Part shown: one piece after another, positions 1 through 7,746 of the stretch
How positions within the stretch are numbered: position 1 is the first letter of the stretch
Layout: every line of letters starts with the position of its first letter
Assembly (NCBI RefSeq): GCF_013277515.1
Contig: NZ_VMNB01000004.1
Span: forward strand, 248,375 to 312,374
Direction of reading: 5' to 3'
Source of the DNA: Streptococcus sp. k-402
Lineage (GTDB): Bacteria > Bacillota > Bacilli > Lactobacillales > Streptococcaceae
DNA length: 64,000 bases
Program-made: the position numbers and the translations under genes
The notes under the pieces: model-generated
Database searches by the model: none
The model's input: the letters and a program-made list of their open reading frames with translations, nothing else
What the model was told of the DNA's origin: nothing

Positions 1-689
1 AATTAAATGATGTTTATCGATTTATAGAGGAAATCAAGAGAGACTTTTCAAGGATCGATGTCTTGTTTAACAATGCAGGCCTGTATGCTGTAAAAGAACG
101 AAAAGCGAGTACTGAAAATGTCGAGTTGACTTTTATGTTATCCGTTCTGGTTCCTTATATTTTAACAACTGAGCTAAGCCCCTTGTTAGAAAAAGCGGCT
201 GACGGCCGTGTCATTAATACTTCTTCCTATATGCATCATTTTGCCAAGGTCAAGGATTTAGACTTTGGATTTGTGAACAACTATAATCCCGAATTGGCCT
301 ATAACAACTCCAAACTCTACACTATTTGGATGACACGCTATTTAGCCAGAGAATTCTTTCTAAAAGGTTCAAGCATCACCATCAATTCTTACCATCCTGG
401 CTTAATTTCAACCAACTTAGGGAATGATTCCAGTGATGAAAAGACGAAAAAGTCTCTCTTCGGACGCTTGATGAAGTCATTTTCCAAAAATCTAGACGAG
501 GGAATTGAAACAGGCTACTATCTTACATTATCAGAAGAAATCACTGGTTTGACTGGCTACTACTTTGATGAGAAGAAAGTAAAATCTGTATCTGAAAAAG
601 GATATACACTTGAAAAAGCTCAAGATTTAATCAATTACTGTAATGATAAAATTAAGTTGTTCAAACAGAAACATGTTGAGTTTGATTAA
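1..689 (+). CDS. SDR-family oxidoreductase, 5' end outside the window
   Basis: The reading frame is open from base 3 with no start codon in the window, so the gene begins upstream. The visible part shows the classical short-chain dehydrogenase/reductase signatures: an NNAG turn at the start (nt 69-80) and the catalytic YxxxK motif as YNNSK, preceded by a serine-rich strand (NTSS). It is a cytoplasmic NAD(P)(H)-dependent oxidoreductase of unknown substrate, and the layout (NNAG, YNNSK, then HPGLISTNLG) resembles retinol-dehydrogenase/protochlorophyllide-reductase-like members. The gene ends 72 bases before a terminator-like hairpin. Family membership is firm; substrate is not inferable. Confidence 0.85.
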   Translation, partial: LNDVYRFIEEIKRDFSRIDVLFNNAGLYAVKERKASTENVELTFMLSVLVPYILTTELSPLLEKAADGRVINTSSYMHHFAKVKDLDFGFVNNYNPELAYNNSKLYTIWMTRYLAREFFLKGSSITINSYHPGLISTNLGNDSSDEKTKKSLFGRLMKSFSKNLDEGIETGYYLTLSEEITGLTGYYFDEKKVKSVSEKGYTLEKAQDLINYCNDKIKLFKQKHVEFD

Positions 690-760
690 AAATTTAATAC
701 AAGAGGAAGACTGGACAGGAACTCAATTTCAGGAGAAAACGAAGTAAATCTTCCCACAAT

Positions 761-806
761 AAAACGCATAGTATCAAAGTTTTCAACACCTGATATTATA
801 CGTTTT
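761..806 (+). terminator. Hairpin after the SDR gene, probable terminator
   Basis: An imperfect inverted repeat: arm 761-776 begins AAAACGCATA, arm 791-806 ends TACGTTTT. It has 14 loop bases and is followed by a T-rich run. It could end the SDR transcript, or be part of an old mobile-element end, because an IS30 remnant follows. Confidence 0.5.
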
Positions 807-851
807 TTAATTTTAAAGACTTTTTTCCCAGCCTCAAGAAATCACATCCCA

Positions 852-923
852 CCTAAATCCCTTGGATACCAAACACCTCATCAGGTATTTTCTGAGTTGG
901 TAAGACTGTCTAGCTTAATTTGA
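852..923 (+). pseudogene. C-terminal remnant of an IS30-family transposase
   Basis: A short reading frame without a start encodes PKSLGYQTPHQVFSELVR and five more residues before a stop. This matches the typical IS30 transposase tail (P-R-K-x-L-G-x-x-T-P-x-x-V-F). Nothing recognisable of the rest of the transposase lies upstream, so this is a decayed scrap. It differs from the IS30-family element at the right edge of the window, whose matching region reads VNSVKRAALNGK. Confidence 0.6.
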
Positions 924-985
924 CAAATGGAGGGCGTTAAATCCAGTTTTTACAGGAAGTCTATTTAAATATTTTCACACTGACC

Positions 986-1756
986 TTACAAAATATGAAA
1001 TAAATTATATAAAGTCATTCCCATGACAAAGAATAACATCCCTTTAAAACAGTATCTTACCCAATTTTCAGGTAAGACTTTTGATACAATCGTCCCCAAT
1101 ACCCCTCCGCATATAGAAGCAAGAAAAATAACTGGAACAGGTGCTAAATGATACTGATTTAAACCTGTAACCACAACAATTGTAGCCAAATGAGACAGCT
1201 GAGAAAAGAAAATAATTGCAAGAGAATACATCGTTGCTTCTTTTATCGAAATAGAGAAAAACACCATCAATAAAGATACATTGAGCGGACCACCACCAAT
1301 CCCTAAAAAACTAGAAATCAAGCCCAATAGAAGACCACAAATCATATAGAATCCTATCTTATCAAATTGATAAGTTTTTTTAAAATCTGTTAAAACAAAT
1401 GATACAAGTAGCATCACAAATAGTAAAATCATTTGAACAATGGATACTAGCCGTACTGATAATTGAGATAACAAAACTTGAAAAATAAGATGACCCAGAA
1501 ATCCTCCTAAAACAGAAGAAAAGGATACCGTAAAAATCAATCTCCATTTTATCTCTTTACTTTGTGAAAATCTTTTGATTGTTGAAATAATCGCCATTAT
1601 AAAAACAGAGAAACTAGAATAAAAAGCAATATCACTGACCGAATGGTATCCAAAACTATCCATAAGTGGCTTAATTATAATTCCACCACCCATGCCTGAT
1701 ATAGAACCCAATCCACTAGCTATTATAATGATTAGAAAATAAATAATCTCAACCAC
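986..1756 (-). CDS. TauE/SafE-family anion exporter
   Basis: A 256-residue, very hydrophobic protein with about eight predicted membrane segments. It carries two copies of the glycine-rich TauE/SafE signature: GLGSISGMGGG near the N terminus and GLISSFLGIGGG near residue 150. The start is GTG, with an AGGATGG ribosome-binding site that overlaps the end of the upstream formylglycine-generating enzyme gene. The family exports sulfite, sulfonates and related anions. As last gene of the sulfatase operon it most likely exports the sulfate (or sulfite) set free in the cytoplasm. Export of that ion is inferred from context, not seen in the sequence. Confidence 0.85.
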   Translation of the reverse strand: MVEIIYFLIIIIASGLGSISGMGGGIIIKPLMDSFGYHSVSDIAFYSSFSVFIMAIISTIKRFSQSKEIKWRLIFTVSFSSVLGGFLGHLIFQVLLSQLSVRLVSIVQMILLFVMLLVSFVLTDFKKTYQFDKIGFYMICGLLLGLISSFLGIGGGPLNVSLLMVFFSISIKEATMYSLAIIFFSQLSHLATIVVVTGLNQYHLAPVPVIFLASICGGVLGTIVSKVLPENWVRYCFKGMLFFVMGMTLYNLFHIL

Positions 1757-1770
1757 TTTTTAAGTCCATC

Positions 1771-2619
1771 CTATTCTTTCAAACATCTAAAACCTAGATG
1801 GCTACTAGTGGAAGTAGAAATACATCCATTTCTAGCAGCTACTCGGTATCGATTACAATAAGAACAATGACATAAAAAGGAACCTCCTCTGATAGCATAC
1901 TCCTCCTCTTGTATCCCATATTTTGGCAACTCATAGTCATCTTCATTAAAACTAGCTAATAAGGTATATCTCGGATTGCGACACCATTCCCAAACATTCC
2001 CAATCATTTGATATAGACCAAAATCATTAGGTAAAAATTCATAGACAGGAGCCGTTCCTATAAATCCATCTAAGCCAGTATTTTCATAAGGAAATCTTCC
2101 TTGCCAAGTATTGGCATGATAATATCCACCTTCTAAAAGAGTGTCTCCCCAAGGATATTCAGATTGTTTTCCACCTCTAGCAGCATATTCCCACTGTGCT
2201 TCAGTCGGTAAAGACATTCCGCTCCAATTACAGAAAGCCAATGCATCTTCTAAAGCAACATGAACTACTGGATGGTCTTCTAAACCCACTAGATTACTGT
2301 TCTCACCGTAGGGATGTTTCCAGCAAGCGTTCGGAACTTGTAACCACCACGGAGCCCCAGCAGGATGAGGATATCCCTCCCTTTCTGCCTCTGGAACGAA
2401 TAATATAAAAACAAAAGACCACTCTTGTCGCTCAGCTAGTGTTTTATAGCCTGTTTCTTTCACAAATTGAGCAAATTCTTGATTCGTAACTGGAGTATCC
2501 GCAATGGAGAAATCCTTTACACTAATAGCAACTTGAGGACCTTCAAAATCATCTAAAAAGCCCTCTTCAGAATTTGTTCCCATCATAAATGTCCCACCCT
2601 TGATTTTTTTCATCTTCAT
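1771..2619 (-). CDS. Formylglycine-generating enzyme (SUMF1-type sulfatase activator)
   Basis: 282 residues covering one FGE-sulfatase (SUMF1) domain. The N-terminal MMGTN segment, the central PVTNQEF and PTEAQWEYAARGG motifs and a C-terminal RGGSFLCHCSYCNRYRVAAR block are all present. The two cysteines of that block (C-x4-C) align with the copper-binding, redox-active pair of true FGEs, so the protein should convert the sulfatase active-site cysteine to formylglycine rather than belong to the EgtB/PvdO-like branch. There is no signal peptide, so it acts in the cytoplasm. It starts two bases after the sulfatase stop codon, so the two genes are cotranscribed. The aerobic, oxygen-dependent maturation route is unexpected in a fermentative coccus but fits an aerotolerant one. 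Confidence 0.9.
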   Translation of the reverse strand: MKMKKIKGGTFMMGTNSEEGFLDDFEGPQVAISVKDFSIADTPVTNQEFAQFVKETGYKTLAERQEWSFVFILFVPEAEREGYPHPAGAPWWLQVPNACWKHPYGENSNLVGLEDHPVVHVALEDALAFCNWSGMSLPTEAQWEYAARGGKQSEYPWGDTLLEGGYYHANTWQGRFPYENTGLDGFIGTAPVYEFLPNDFGLYQMIGNVWEWCRNPRYTLLASFNEDDYELPKYGIQEEEYAIRGGSFLCHCSYCNRYRVAARNGCISTSTSSHLGFRCLKE

Positions 2620-2621
2620 GA

Positions 2622-4091
2622 TTAAGTATCCCCCGTTTTCGTTAGAGTGGGTGTTATTTTAGACAGTTCAACAGGAACTAACTCTTCATCCACAACAAAA
2701 CCTTCTTCTCTATATCTAAGAAAGTCTACTAATTTTTTCTTCATCTGACGAACAATAGGTTGGTATTTTTCACTTGGATACAAATCATTCATTTCATGCG
2801 GATCTTTTTTCATATCAAATAACTGATAATGATTTAAAACAGGAAACCAGATAAATTTCCACTGGTCTGTCAAGATATATTGACTAGAATCTTTTCCTAA
2901 AGCATGTTCACCATGAAATTCTGTTCGCCATCCCTCGTACTGTCCAAATAATAAATTCTTAACACTCTGTCCATCTAGTTCATCTGTAGTAGTTCCTCCT
3001 GCCAAATCCACGAGTGAAGGAAAAATATCTTGGATTTTCACTAATTGCTTGATTGTTCCCCTATTACCAGCTATCAATCCAGCCGGATCGTAAATGAACG
3101 AAGGAATGTGGATACTTCCTTGATAAGGATATCCCTTTCTAAACAGATAATGTTCACCAAGCTGATCCCCATGATCCGAAACGAACCAGATAATCGTATC
3201 TTTATCATGACGAAATTCTTTTAGGGCAGTCAAAAAGCGACTAATTTGATGGTCTATATGAGTAATCAATCCAAAATAAGCAGCAACCATTCTTCTTTGA
3301 TCATCTTCCTTTAATTTCCCTCTTAAAGCATAAATAGACGGAATTTGCTTTTCTAATACTTCCCAATTCCCGATATGCAAATCGAGAAATTGAGGCAAGC
3401 GTTCCATATACATATCAAAATAGTATTTTGGGGGATTTAATGGAGCATGTGGTTTTTCAAAAGACATTTTGAGAAAGAAAGGAACCGTTGGATCTCTTCT
3501 TTGTAAAAATGAAATGGACTCACTCACAACCCAGTTTGTTGGATGTAACTTCTCATCTTTATCCCAAGGTCTAGCTTCCCAAGAATTACAATCCATTCCG
3601 TCATCAATCAAATCAACATCATAACCAACTTTACCCTTTAAAAAGGCTAGATAGTCACTAGCATAATCAAATTGACTTCCATAAGCCTTGTCATACTTTC
3701 TATCAACATGTAGATACCCATCGTGAAGCAAGACATGATCAAACCCAAGTCTCTGTCTGGAAGGAAAAACATGCATCTTACCAATACATTCTGTCTGATA
3801 TCCCATGTCTTTAAAGACTTTTGGAAGAGTATTAGTAAAATTCCAAGGCACTTCATCTTGATAACCAACACGTCCACTTTTATCTTGATCTAAACCAGTC
3901 AATAAAGCTGCCCTAGCAGGAACGCAAGAAGGAACTGGAGAATAGGCATTTTCAAAATTATAACCTACACTAGCCATCATATCTAATGTTGGAGTGCTAA
4001 CTAGCTTATCCTTACTATTCAAGGATAAGGCGTCTGCTCTCATTTGATCTACAACAATCAAAATAATATTTGGCTGTTTTGTCTGAACCAT
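2622..4091 (-). CDS. Sulfatase, cysteine type, cytoplasmic
   Basis: A 489-residue type I sulfatase of the alkaline phosphatase superfamily. The active-site motif is CVPAR with Cys56, the residue the neighbouring FGE would oxidise to formylglycine. Metal ligands are visible as VVDQ near residue 14 and VSDHGDQLGEH around residue 300. The C-terminal third has the usual DPHEMNDLY element. No signal peptide or anchor is present, so it should act inside the cell on a sugar that arrives sulfated, probably as a sugar phosphate from the PTS encoded upstream. A good ribosome-binding site (AAAGGAG) precedes the ATG. The exact substrate (sulfated GlcNAc, GalNAc or a glycosaminoglycan disaccharide) cannot be read from the sequence. 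Confidence 0.92.
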   Translation of the reverse strand: MVQTKQPNIILIVVDQMRADALSLNSKDKLVSTPTLDMMASVGYNFENAYSPVPSCVPARAALLTGLDQDKSGRVGYQDEVPWNFTNTLPKVFKDMGYQTECIGKMHVFPSRQRLGFDHVLLHDGYLHVDRKYDKAYGSQFDYASDYLAFLKGKVGYDVDLIDDGMDCNSWEARPWDKDEKLHPTNWVVSESISFLQRRDPTVPFFLKMSFEKPHAPLNPPKYYFDMYMERLPQFLDLHIGNWEVLEKQIPSIYALRGKLKEDDQRRMVAAYFGLITHIDHQISRFLTALKEFRHDKDTIIWFVSDHGDQLGEHYLFRKGYPYQGSIHIPSFIYDPAGLIAGNRGTIKQLVKIQDIFPSLVDLAGGTTTDELDGQSVKNLLFGQYEGWRTEFHGEHALGKDSSQYILTDQWKFIWFPVLNHYQLFDMKKDPHEMNDLYPSEKYQPIVRQMKKKLVDFLRYREEGFVVDEELVPVELSKITPTLTKTGDT

Positions 4092-4181
4092 AAAATCTCC
4101 TTTCTAATATGGCAAAAGAGGCACAAGAAGATATCTATCTTTACTGCACCCCTTTCTATATCAATCTCTCTATATAAAGCA

Positions 4182-4205
4182 ATAACATTCTTGTTATGTT
4201 TTATA
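4182..4205 (-). promoter_or_regulatory. Possible promoter/operator of the sulfatase genes in a 322-bp gap
   Basis: The gap between EIIC and the sulfatase holds no gene. It contains a perfect palindrome (ATAACA, 4-base loop, TGTTAT; 4182-4197). On the minus strand this sits directly downstream of a -10-like TATAAA (4200-4205). That layout fits an operator at the transcription start of sulfatase-FGE-TauE. No convincing -35 box is seen. Confidence 0.35.
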
Positions 4206-4413
4206 GAAAAATGAACTAAAATATAACTAAATCGATTAGGAAATTCAAATCATTTTCTAGCACTGTTTTAGAAGTTACAGTGTACTATTCTAACTTCAAC
4301 AGACTATAAACCTTTGTCTAATAACAATTTTAGTGGAGATAAGAAATCCTACACCTAACTCATCTTACACGTAATCTATTTCTATTTTATCACAAAAAAC
4401 GCAAGTAAGACCA

Positions 4414-5769
4414 TTAACTCAATTCAGTTTTATCTGCCATTTTCACAAATGGGAAATAAGTCAAGACACTAATAATCAAACAAACAACTGATAAGATGAT
4501 AGCACGCCAATCAAATGCTGTAGAGAAGAAACCATATAAAATTGGTGGCATTACCCAAGTAACATTTTGCGTAACAGGTGAAACAAGACCCCAGCTTGTT
4601 GCCCAGTAAGCTACCGTTGCCATGAAAACTGGGCTAAGTACAAATGGTATAAATAGCAAAGGATTCAAGACAACTGGTAAACCATAATTGACCGGTTCAC
4701 CAATATTAAACAGAACTGGTGCTAGACCAAGTTTGGCAACTTTTCGATAATGACTGTTTCTTGAAAAAATTAAAATAGCAAGTACTAATCCTAATCCTCC
4801 AAACCAGACAAACGCCCCAAAAGATCCACTTGTCCATATATAAGGAATCGGTTCACCTTTTTGGAAAGCATCCAAGTTCGCTAACATAGCAACTCCAAAT
4901 AGCCCTTCCATGATGGGAGCCAATACATTTCCTCCATGGAGACCAAAAAACCAGAATAACTTATTCAAAAAGATCATCAGAATAACTGCAAAGAAACTTT
5001 GAGACAAACCTAGTAATGGCGTTTGTAACACCTTGTAAACCCAATCAATCAATAAGTCATTGCTAAGTAAATGGAAAACATAAGTCAAGATGGCTACTAT
5101 ATACATCGCCATAAATCCTGGAATGATAGAAGTGAACGGCTTAGCAATCGCAGGGGGAACTGAATCTGGTAACTTGATTACCCAGTTCTTTTTCATTACT
5201 TTACAGAAAATAATAGAGGCTAAAAATCCAATCATCATGGCTGTAAAGTAGCCTCTGGCATTGATATGGTTTCCTGGAATCACATTCCCAATAGTTACCA
5301 TCAGATTTTTACCATCAAATGCTAGATTATCAATTCCTTGTAAGATTTGATCTAATTTCACATCTCCTACATTTGCCAAAGGGAAACTCTTTGTAACTGT
5401 ACTTCCAATCGAAATGACAAACGAGGCAAGTGATACCAAACCAGCAGAAACTGTATCAACCTTGTAAATCTTAGCGATATTCACTCCCAAGCAATAGATG
5501 AACAACAAGGAAACAATTGGTATACTTCCCTTGAATACCAAATTATTGATGTCAACAAGCCACTGAAAGGTTTTCGTAATACTTTCTAGGTGAAATTGTT
5601 GTGGTAAATCCACTAGAAAAGCATTTAATAACAAAGCAATGGAACCTGTCATAATAACAGGCATAGTCCCCACAAATGAATCACGTAAAGCAACTAAAAA
5701 CTTCTGATTCCCAACTTTCATTGCAATTGGAGAAAGTTTTTCTTGCATTTTATCCAACATTGTATTCAT
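4414..5769 (-). CDS. PTS transporter subunit EIIC, lactose/cellobiose family
   Basis: 451 residues with about ten membrane segments; it spans the whole EIIC domain of the lactose-N,N'-diacetylchitobiose-beta-glucoside PTS family. Conserved elements include GLHGGNVLAPIMEG and, near residue 350, the NIGEPVNYGLPVVLNP motif that belongs to the substrate-binding and phosphoryl-acceptor region. It moves and phosphorylates a sugar together with the EIIA and EIIB subunits encoded just upstream. GGAG sits six bases before the first ATG. Given the sulfatase downstream, a sulfated amino sugar or disaccharide is the likely cargo (inference). Confidence 0.9.
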   Translation of the reverse strand: MNTMLDKMQEKLSPIAMKVGNQKFLVALRDSFVGTMPVIMTGSIALLLNAFLVDLPQQFHLESITKTFQWLVDINNLVFKGSIPIVSLLFIYCLGVNIAKIYKVDTVSAGLVSLASFVISIGSTVTKSFPLANVGDVKLDQILQGIDNLAFDGKNLMVTIGNVIPGNHINARGYFTAMMIGFLASIIFCKVMKKNWVIKLPDSVPPAIAKPFTSIIPGFMAMYIVAILTYVFHLLSNDLLIDWVYKVLQTPLLGLSQSFFAVILMIFLNKLFWFFGLHGGNVLAPIMEGLFGVAMLANLDAFQKGEPIPYIWTSGSFGAFVWFGGLGLVLAILIFSRNSHYRKVAKLGLAPVLFNIGEPVNYGLPVVLNPLLFIPFVLSPVFMATVAYWATSWGLVSPVTQNVTWVMPPILYGFFSTAFDWRAIILSVVCLIISVLTYFPFVKMADKTELS

Positions 5770-5778
5770 ACCAAACTC

Positions 5779-6096
5779 CTAATTTTTTTCAAATCGTTTG
5801 TACACTTCTACCACTTCTTTTGCTAAGTCAACAAAGGTCAGACTCGTCATTAAATGATCTTGCGCGTGTACCATCAAGAGGCTAATTGAAGTTTCTTCCC
5901 CCTGTGCCTCTCTTGTCAACATTTCTGTTTGAGCTTTATGCGCCTGTAATAAGGCAGCATTCGCATCAGCTAATCTTTGATTGGCTTTTGAGAAATCACC
6001 TTTTTTTGCTGCCTGAATAGCCTCCATAGCATTACTTTTGGCTTCCCCACCATACATAATTAACCCCATTACAGATTCTAAATTACTTTCATTCAT
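5779..6096 (-). CDS. PTS EIIA subunit, lactose/cellobiose family
   Basis: A 105-residue helical protein of the PTS_IIA (Lac) family, full length. The phosphorylated histidine is His77 in the canonical MVHAQDHLM motif. It accepts phosphate from HPr and passes it to the EIIB encoded immediately upstream. It sits between EIIB and EIIC with short gaps (16 and 9 bases), as expected for one transcript. Confidence 0.93.
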   Translation of the reverse strand: MNESNLESVMGLIMYGGEAKSNAMEAIQAAKKGDFSKANQRLADANAALLQAHKAQTEMLTREAQGEETSISLLMVHAQDHLMTSLTFVDLAKEVVEVYKRFEKN

Positions 6097-6112
6097 AGCA
6101 TTCTCCTCAATC

Positions 6113-6430
6113 TTAGTCTAATAAACTTTCAGCTAAATCTAAGACCTTAGAACCATTCATCATTCCGTAATCTGTCATCGGAATAACCGCCACAGGAATC
6201 TGTCTATCTTTTAGTTTTTCTTGAAAGTCCCCTAGTAAATAGCGAACTTGAGGGCCTAAAAGCAACACATTTACTTCTTTTGTTGCTACAATTTCTTCTG
6301 CTTCAGGAGCTGGAACTGCAAAAATTTCTGCATCCAACCCCTTATCTTCTGCTGCCTTTTGCATCTTTGTCACTAGCAGACTTGTACTCATACCTGCTGC
6401 ACATGCTAACATAATTGTCACTTTAGCCAT
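6113..6430 (-). CDS. PTS EIIB subunit, lactose/cellobiose family
   Basis: A 105-residue EIIB of the Lac/cellobiose type. The phosphocysteine is Cys10 in ACAAGMSTS, followed by the expected alternating strand/helix pattern and a VLLLGPQVRYLL core. It transfers phosphate from EIIA to the sugar bound by EIIC. It is preceded 14 bases upstream by the TIM-barrel gene of the same operon. Confidence 0.93.
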   Translation of the reverse strand: MAKVTIMLACAAGMSTSLLVTKMQKAAEDKGLDAEIFAVPAPEAEEIVATKEVNVLLLGPQVRYLLGDFQEKLKDRQIPVAVIPMTDYGMMNGSKVLDLAESLLD

Positions 6431-6444
6431 AGCTTACTCCTTTA

Positions 6445-7341
6445 TCACCTATTTACTGACCTAGCCAAGCGAGATACTGTATGTCTCACTCCTCTAATTG
6501 CCTTGCTCAAGGCATAAATATTATCGACTGTTGCCAGTCCCCCATATCCTGCGTCACCTATATGTTGAATATCAACTCCACAAATTTTATTTCTCAGCGC
6601 TATTTCCCTAATTGTCTCCGTATCAGATGTTTCTTGGCTAGTACCAATAGCACTCAATACGAGACCACCTTTACTGTGAACTAAATCTACCACTGCGCGT
6701 AATTCTTCATCGTTAAAAGAAGGAACTGTCCCAACAGCTGGAACCAAAATCACATCTGCACCTGCTTCAAGCAACTGCTCCGCAACGGAAATATCCGCGA
6801 CAGGTTCCTTCACACCAGCGCCGTGCATTTTACCAGCTATAATCAAACCTGAGAAATTCTCTTTAGCAGATTGAACTGCTTTGATAATCTCTTGATTGCT
6901 AACTCCTGTTCCAGGATTTCCAGTCAGACAAACAAAATCAAACCCAAGTTCTTCAATCCTCTTAAAGGTATCTCTGTTTGCAACACGACCTGCAACAATT
7001 TCCTGTGTTTCCTCTAGCATCTTTGCAGATGGGTCAATCGGTTCCAAATTTACACCAATTGGGCAAGCAACGAGCTGGTGTAAGCGATGAATAACATCAT
7101 CACCTGAACTATCCAAAGCATAAATTTTAGGCTCAAAAACATCAACACAATTCAATAAAATCATGTCAGCTCCAAAAGCTCTAGCAATTTCAGAATTAGT
7201 GATATCTCCAACAAATGTCTCACGAGTGGCTACATTTTCAGATAGAACAACTCTACCTTCACTTGCTAAAATACTTTGTTTTAATTCTTCAGCATTCATC
7301 TCTAATATCTCAGATGGATTTGCACTAATTAAACGTTTCAT
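6445..7341 (-). CDS. TIM-barrel-like protein of unknown function, first gene of the sulfatase/PTS operon
   Basis: 298 residues from the ATG that has GGAGG seven bases upstream; a TTG two codons earlier is less likely. The protein shows the repeating strand-helix pattern of a (beta/alpha)8 barrel with glycine-rich phosphate-site-like ends: CLTGNPGTGVSN near residue 140, IIAGKMHGAGV near 170, LVPAVGTVPSF near 205 and HIGDAGYGGLA near 275. It looks cytoplasmic and has no signal peptide. I know similar uncharacterised proteins encoded beside lactose/cellobiose-type PTS genes but no proven activity. An aldolase, isomerase or deacetylase-like step on the imported sugar phosphate is conceivable and untested. 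Confidence 0.7.
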   Translation of the reverse strand: MKRLISANPSEILEMNAEELKQSILASEGRVVLSENVATRETFVGDITNSEIARAFGADMILLNCVDVFEPKIYALDSSGDDVIHRLHQLVACPIGVNLEPIDPSAKMLEETQEIVAGRVANRDTFKRIEELGFDFVCLTGNPGTGVSNQEIIKAVQSAKENFSGLIIAGKMHGAGVKEPVADISVAEQLLEAGADVILVPAVGTVPSFNDEELRAVVDLVHSKGGLVLSAIGTSQETSDTETIREIALRNKICGVDIQHIGDAGYGGLATVDNIYALSKAIRGVRHTVSRLARSVNR

Positions 7342-7490
7342 TCTCAATCCTCCAACTGATTGAAATATTTTCGTAACAACTAGGCTCTATATCATTGTTA
7401 GCAAGAACCCCTATCATCACATACTACTCTATTTTCTATCTTGTGAATTACTTTCCATTATTTTCCGTTGCACTTCCTCTTAAATATATT

Positions 7491-7629
7491 TTATTATCAA
7501 AAGTTATCAATTAGCTTTATTTTTTGACGTCAAGTTGTTATTTGATTATCTTTTGTTATTTATATTTTACAACTATAAGAAAGCCTTGTCAAGGATTTGT
7601 GTAAATATTTGATTATTTTTTATTATCAA
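7491..7629. promoter_or_regulatory. Divergent promoter region with repeated ROK-type operator candidates
   Basis: The 405-bp gap between the operon and the divergent ROK gene is very AT-rich and holds three related sites. 7491-7510 contains TTATCAAAAGTTATCAA, with two copies of TTATCAA. 7542-7560 is TTGATTATCTTTTGTTATT. 7609-7629 contains TTGATTATTTTTTATTATC. The second and third differ at only three of 19 positions. Repeated sites in the shared promoter of a regulator and its target suggest binding by that regulator. Confidence 0.5.
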
Positions 7630-7746
7630 TATATAATAAAAAGAGACCAGTAAGTAATGAAAAGTTTAAAAAGATTAACATCTACATTTATCCATAGCAA
7701 AAAATCATAGGATTTTAAAAATCTGACAACTAGGAAGAAAACTAAT

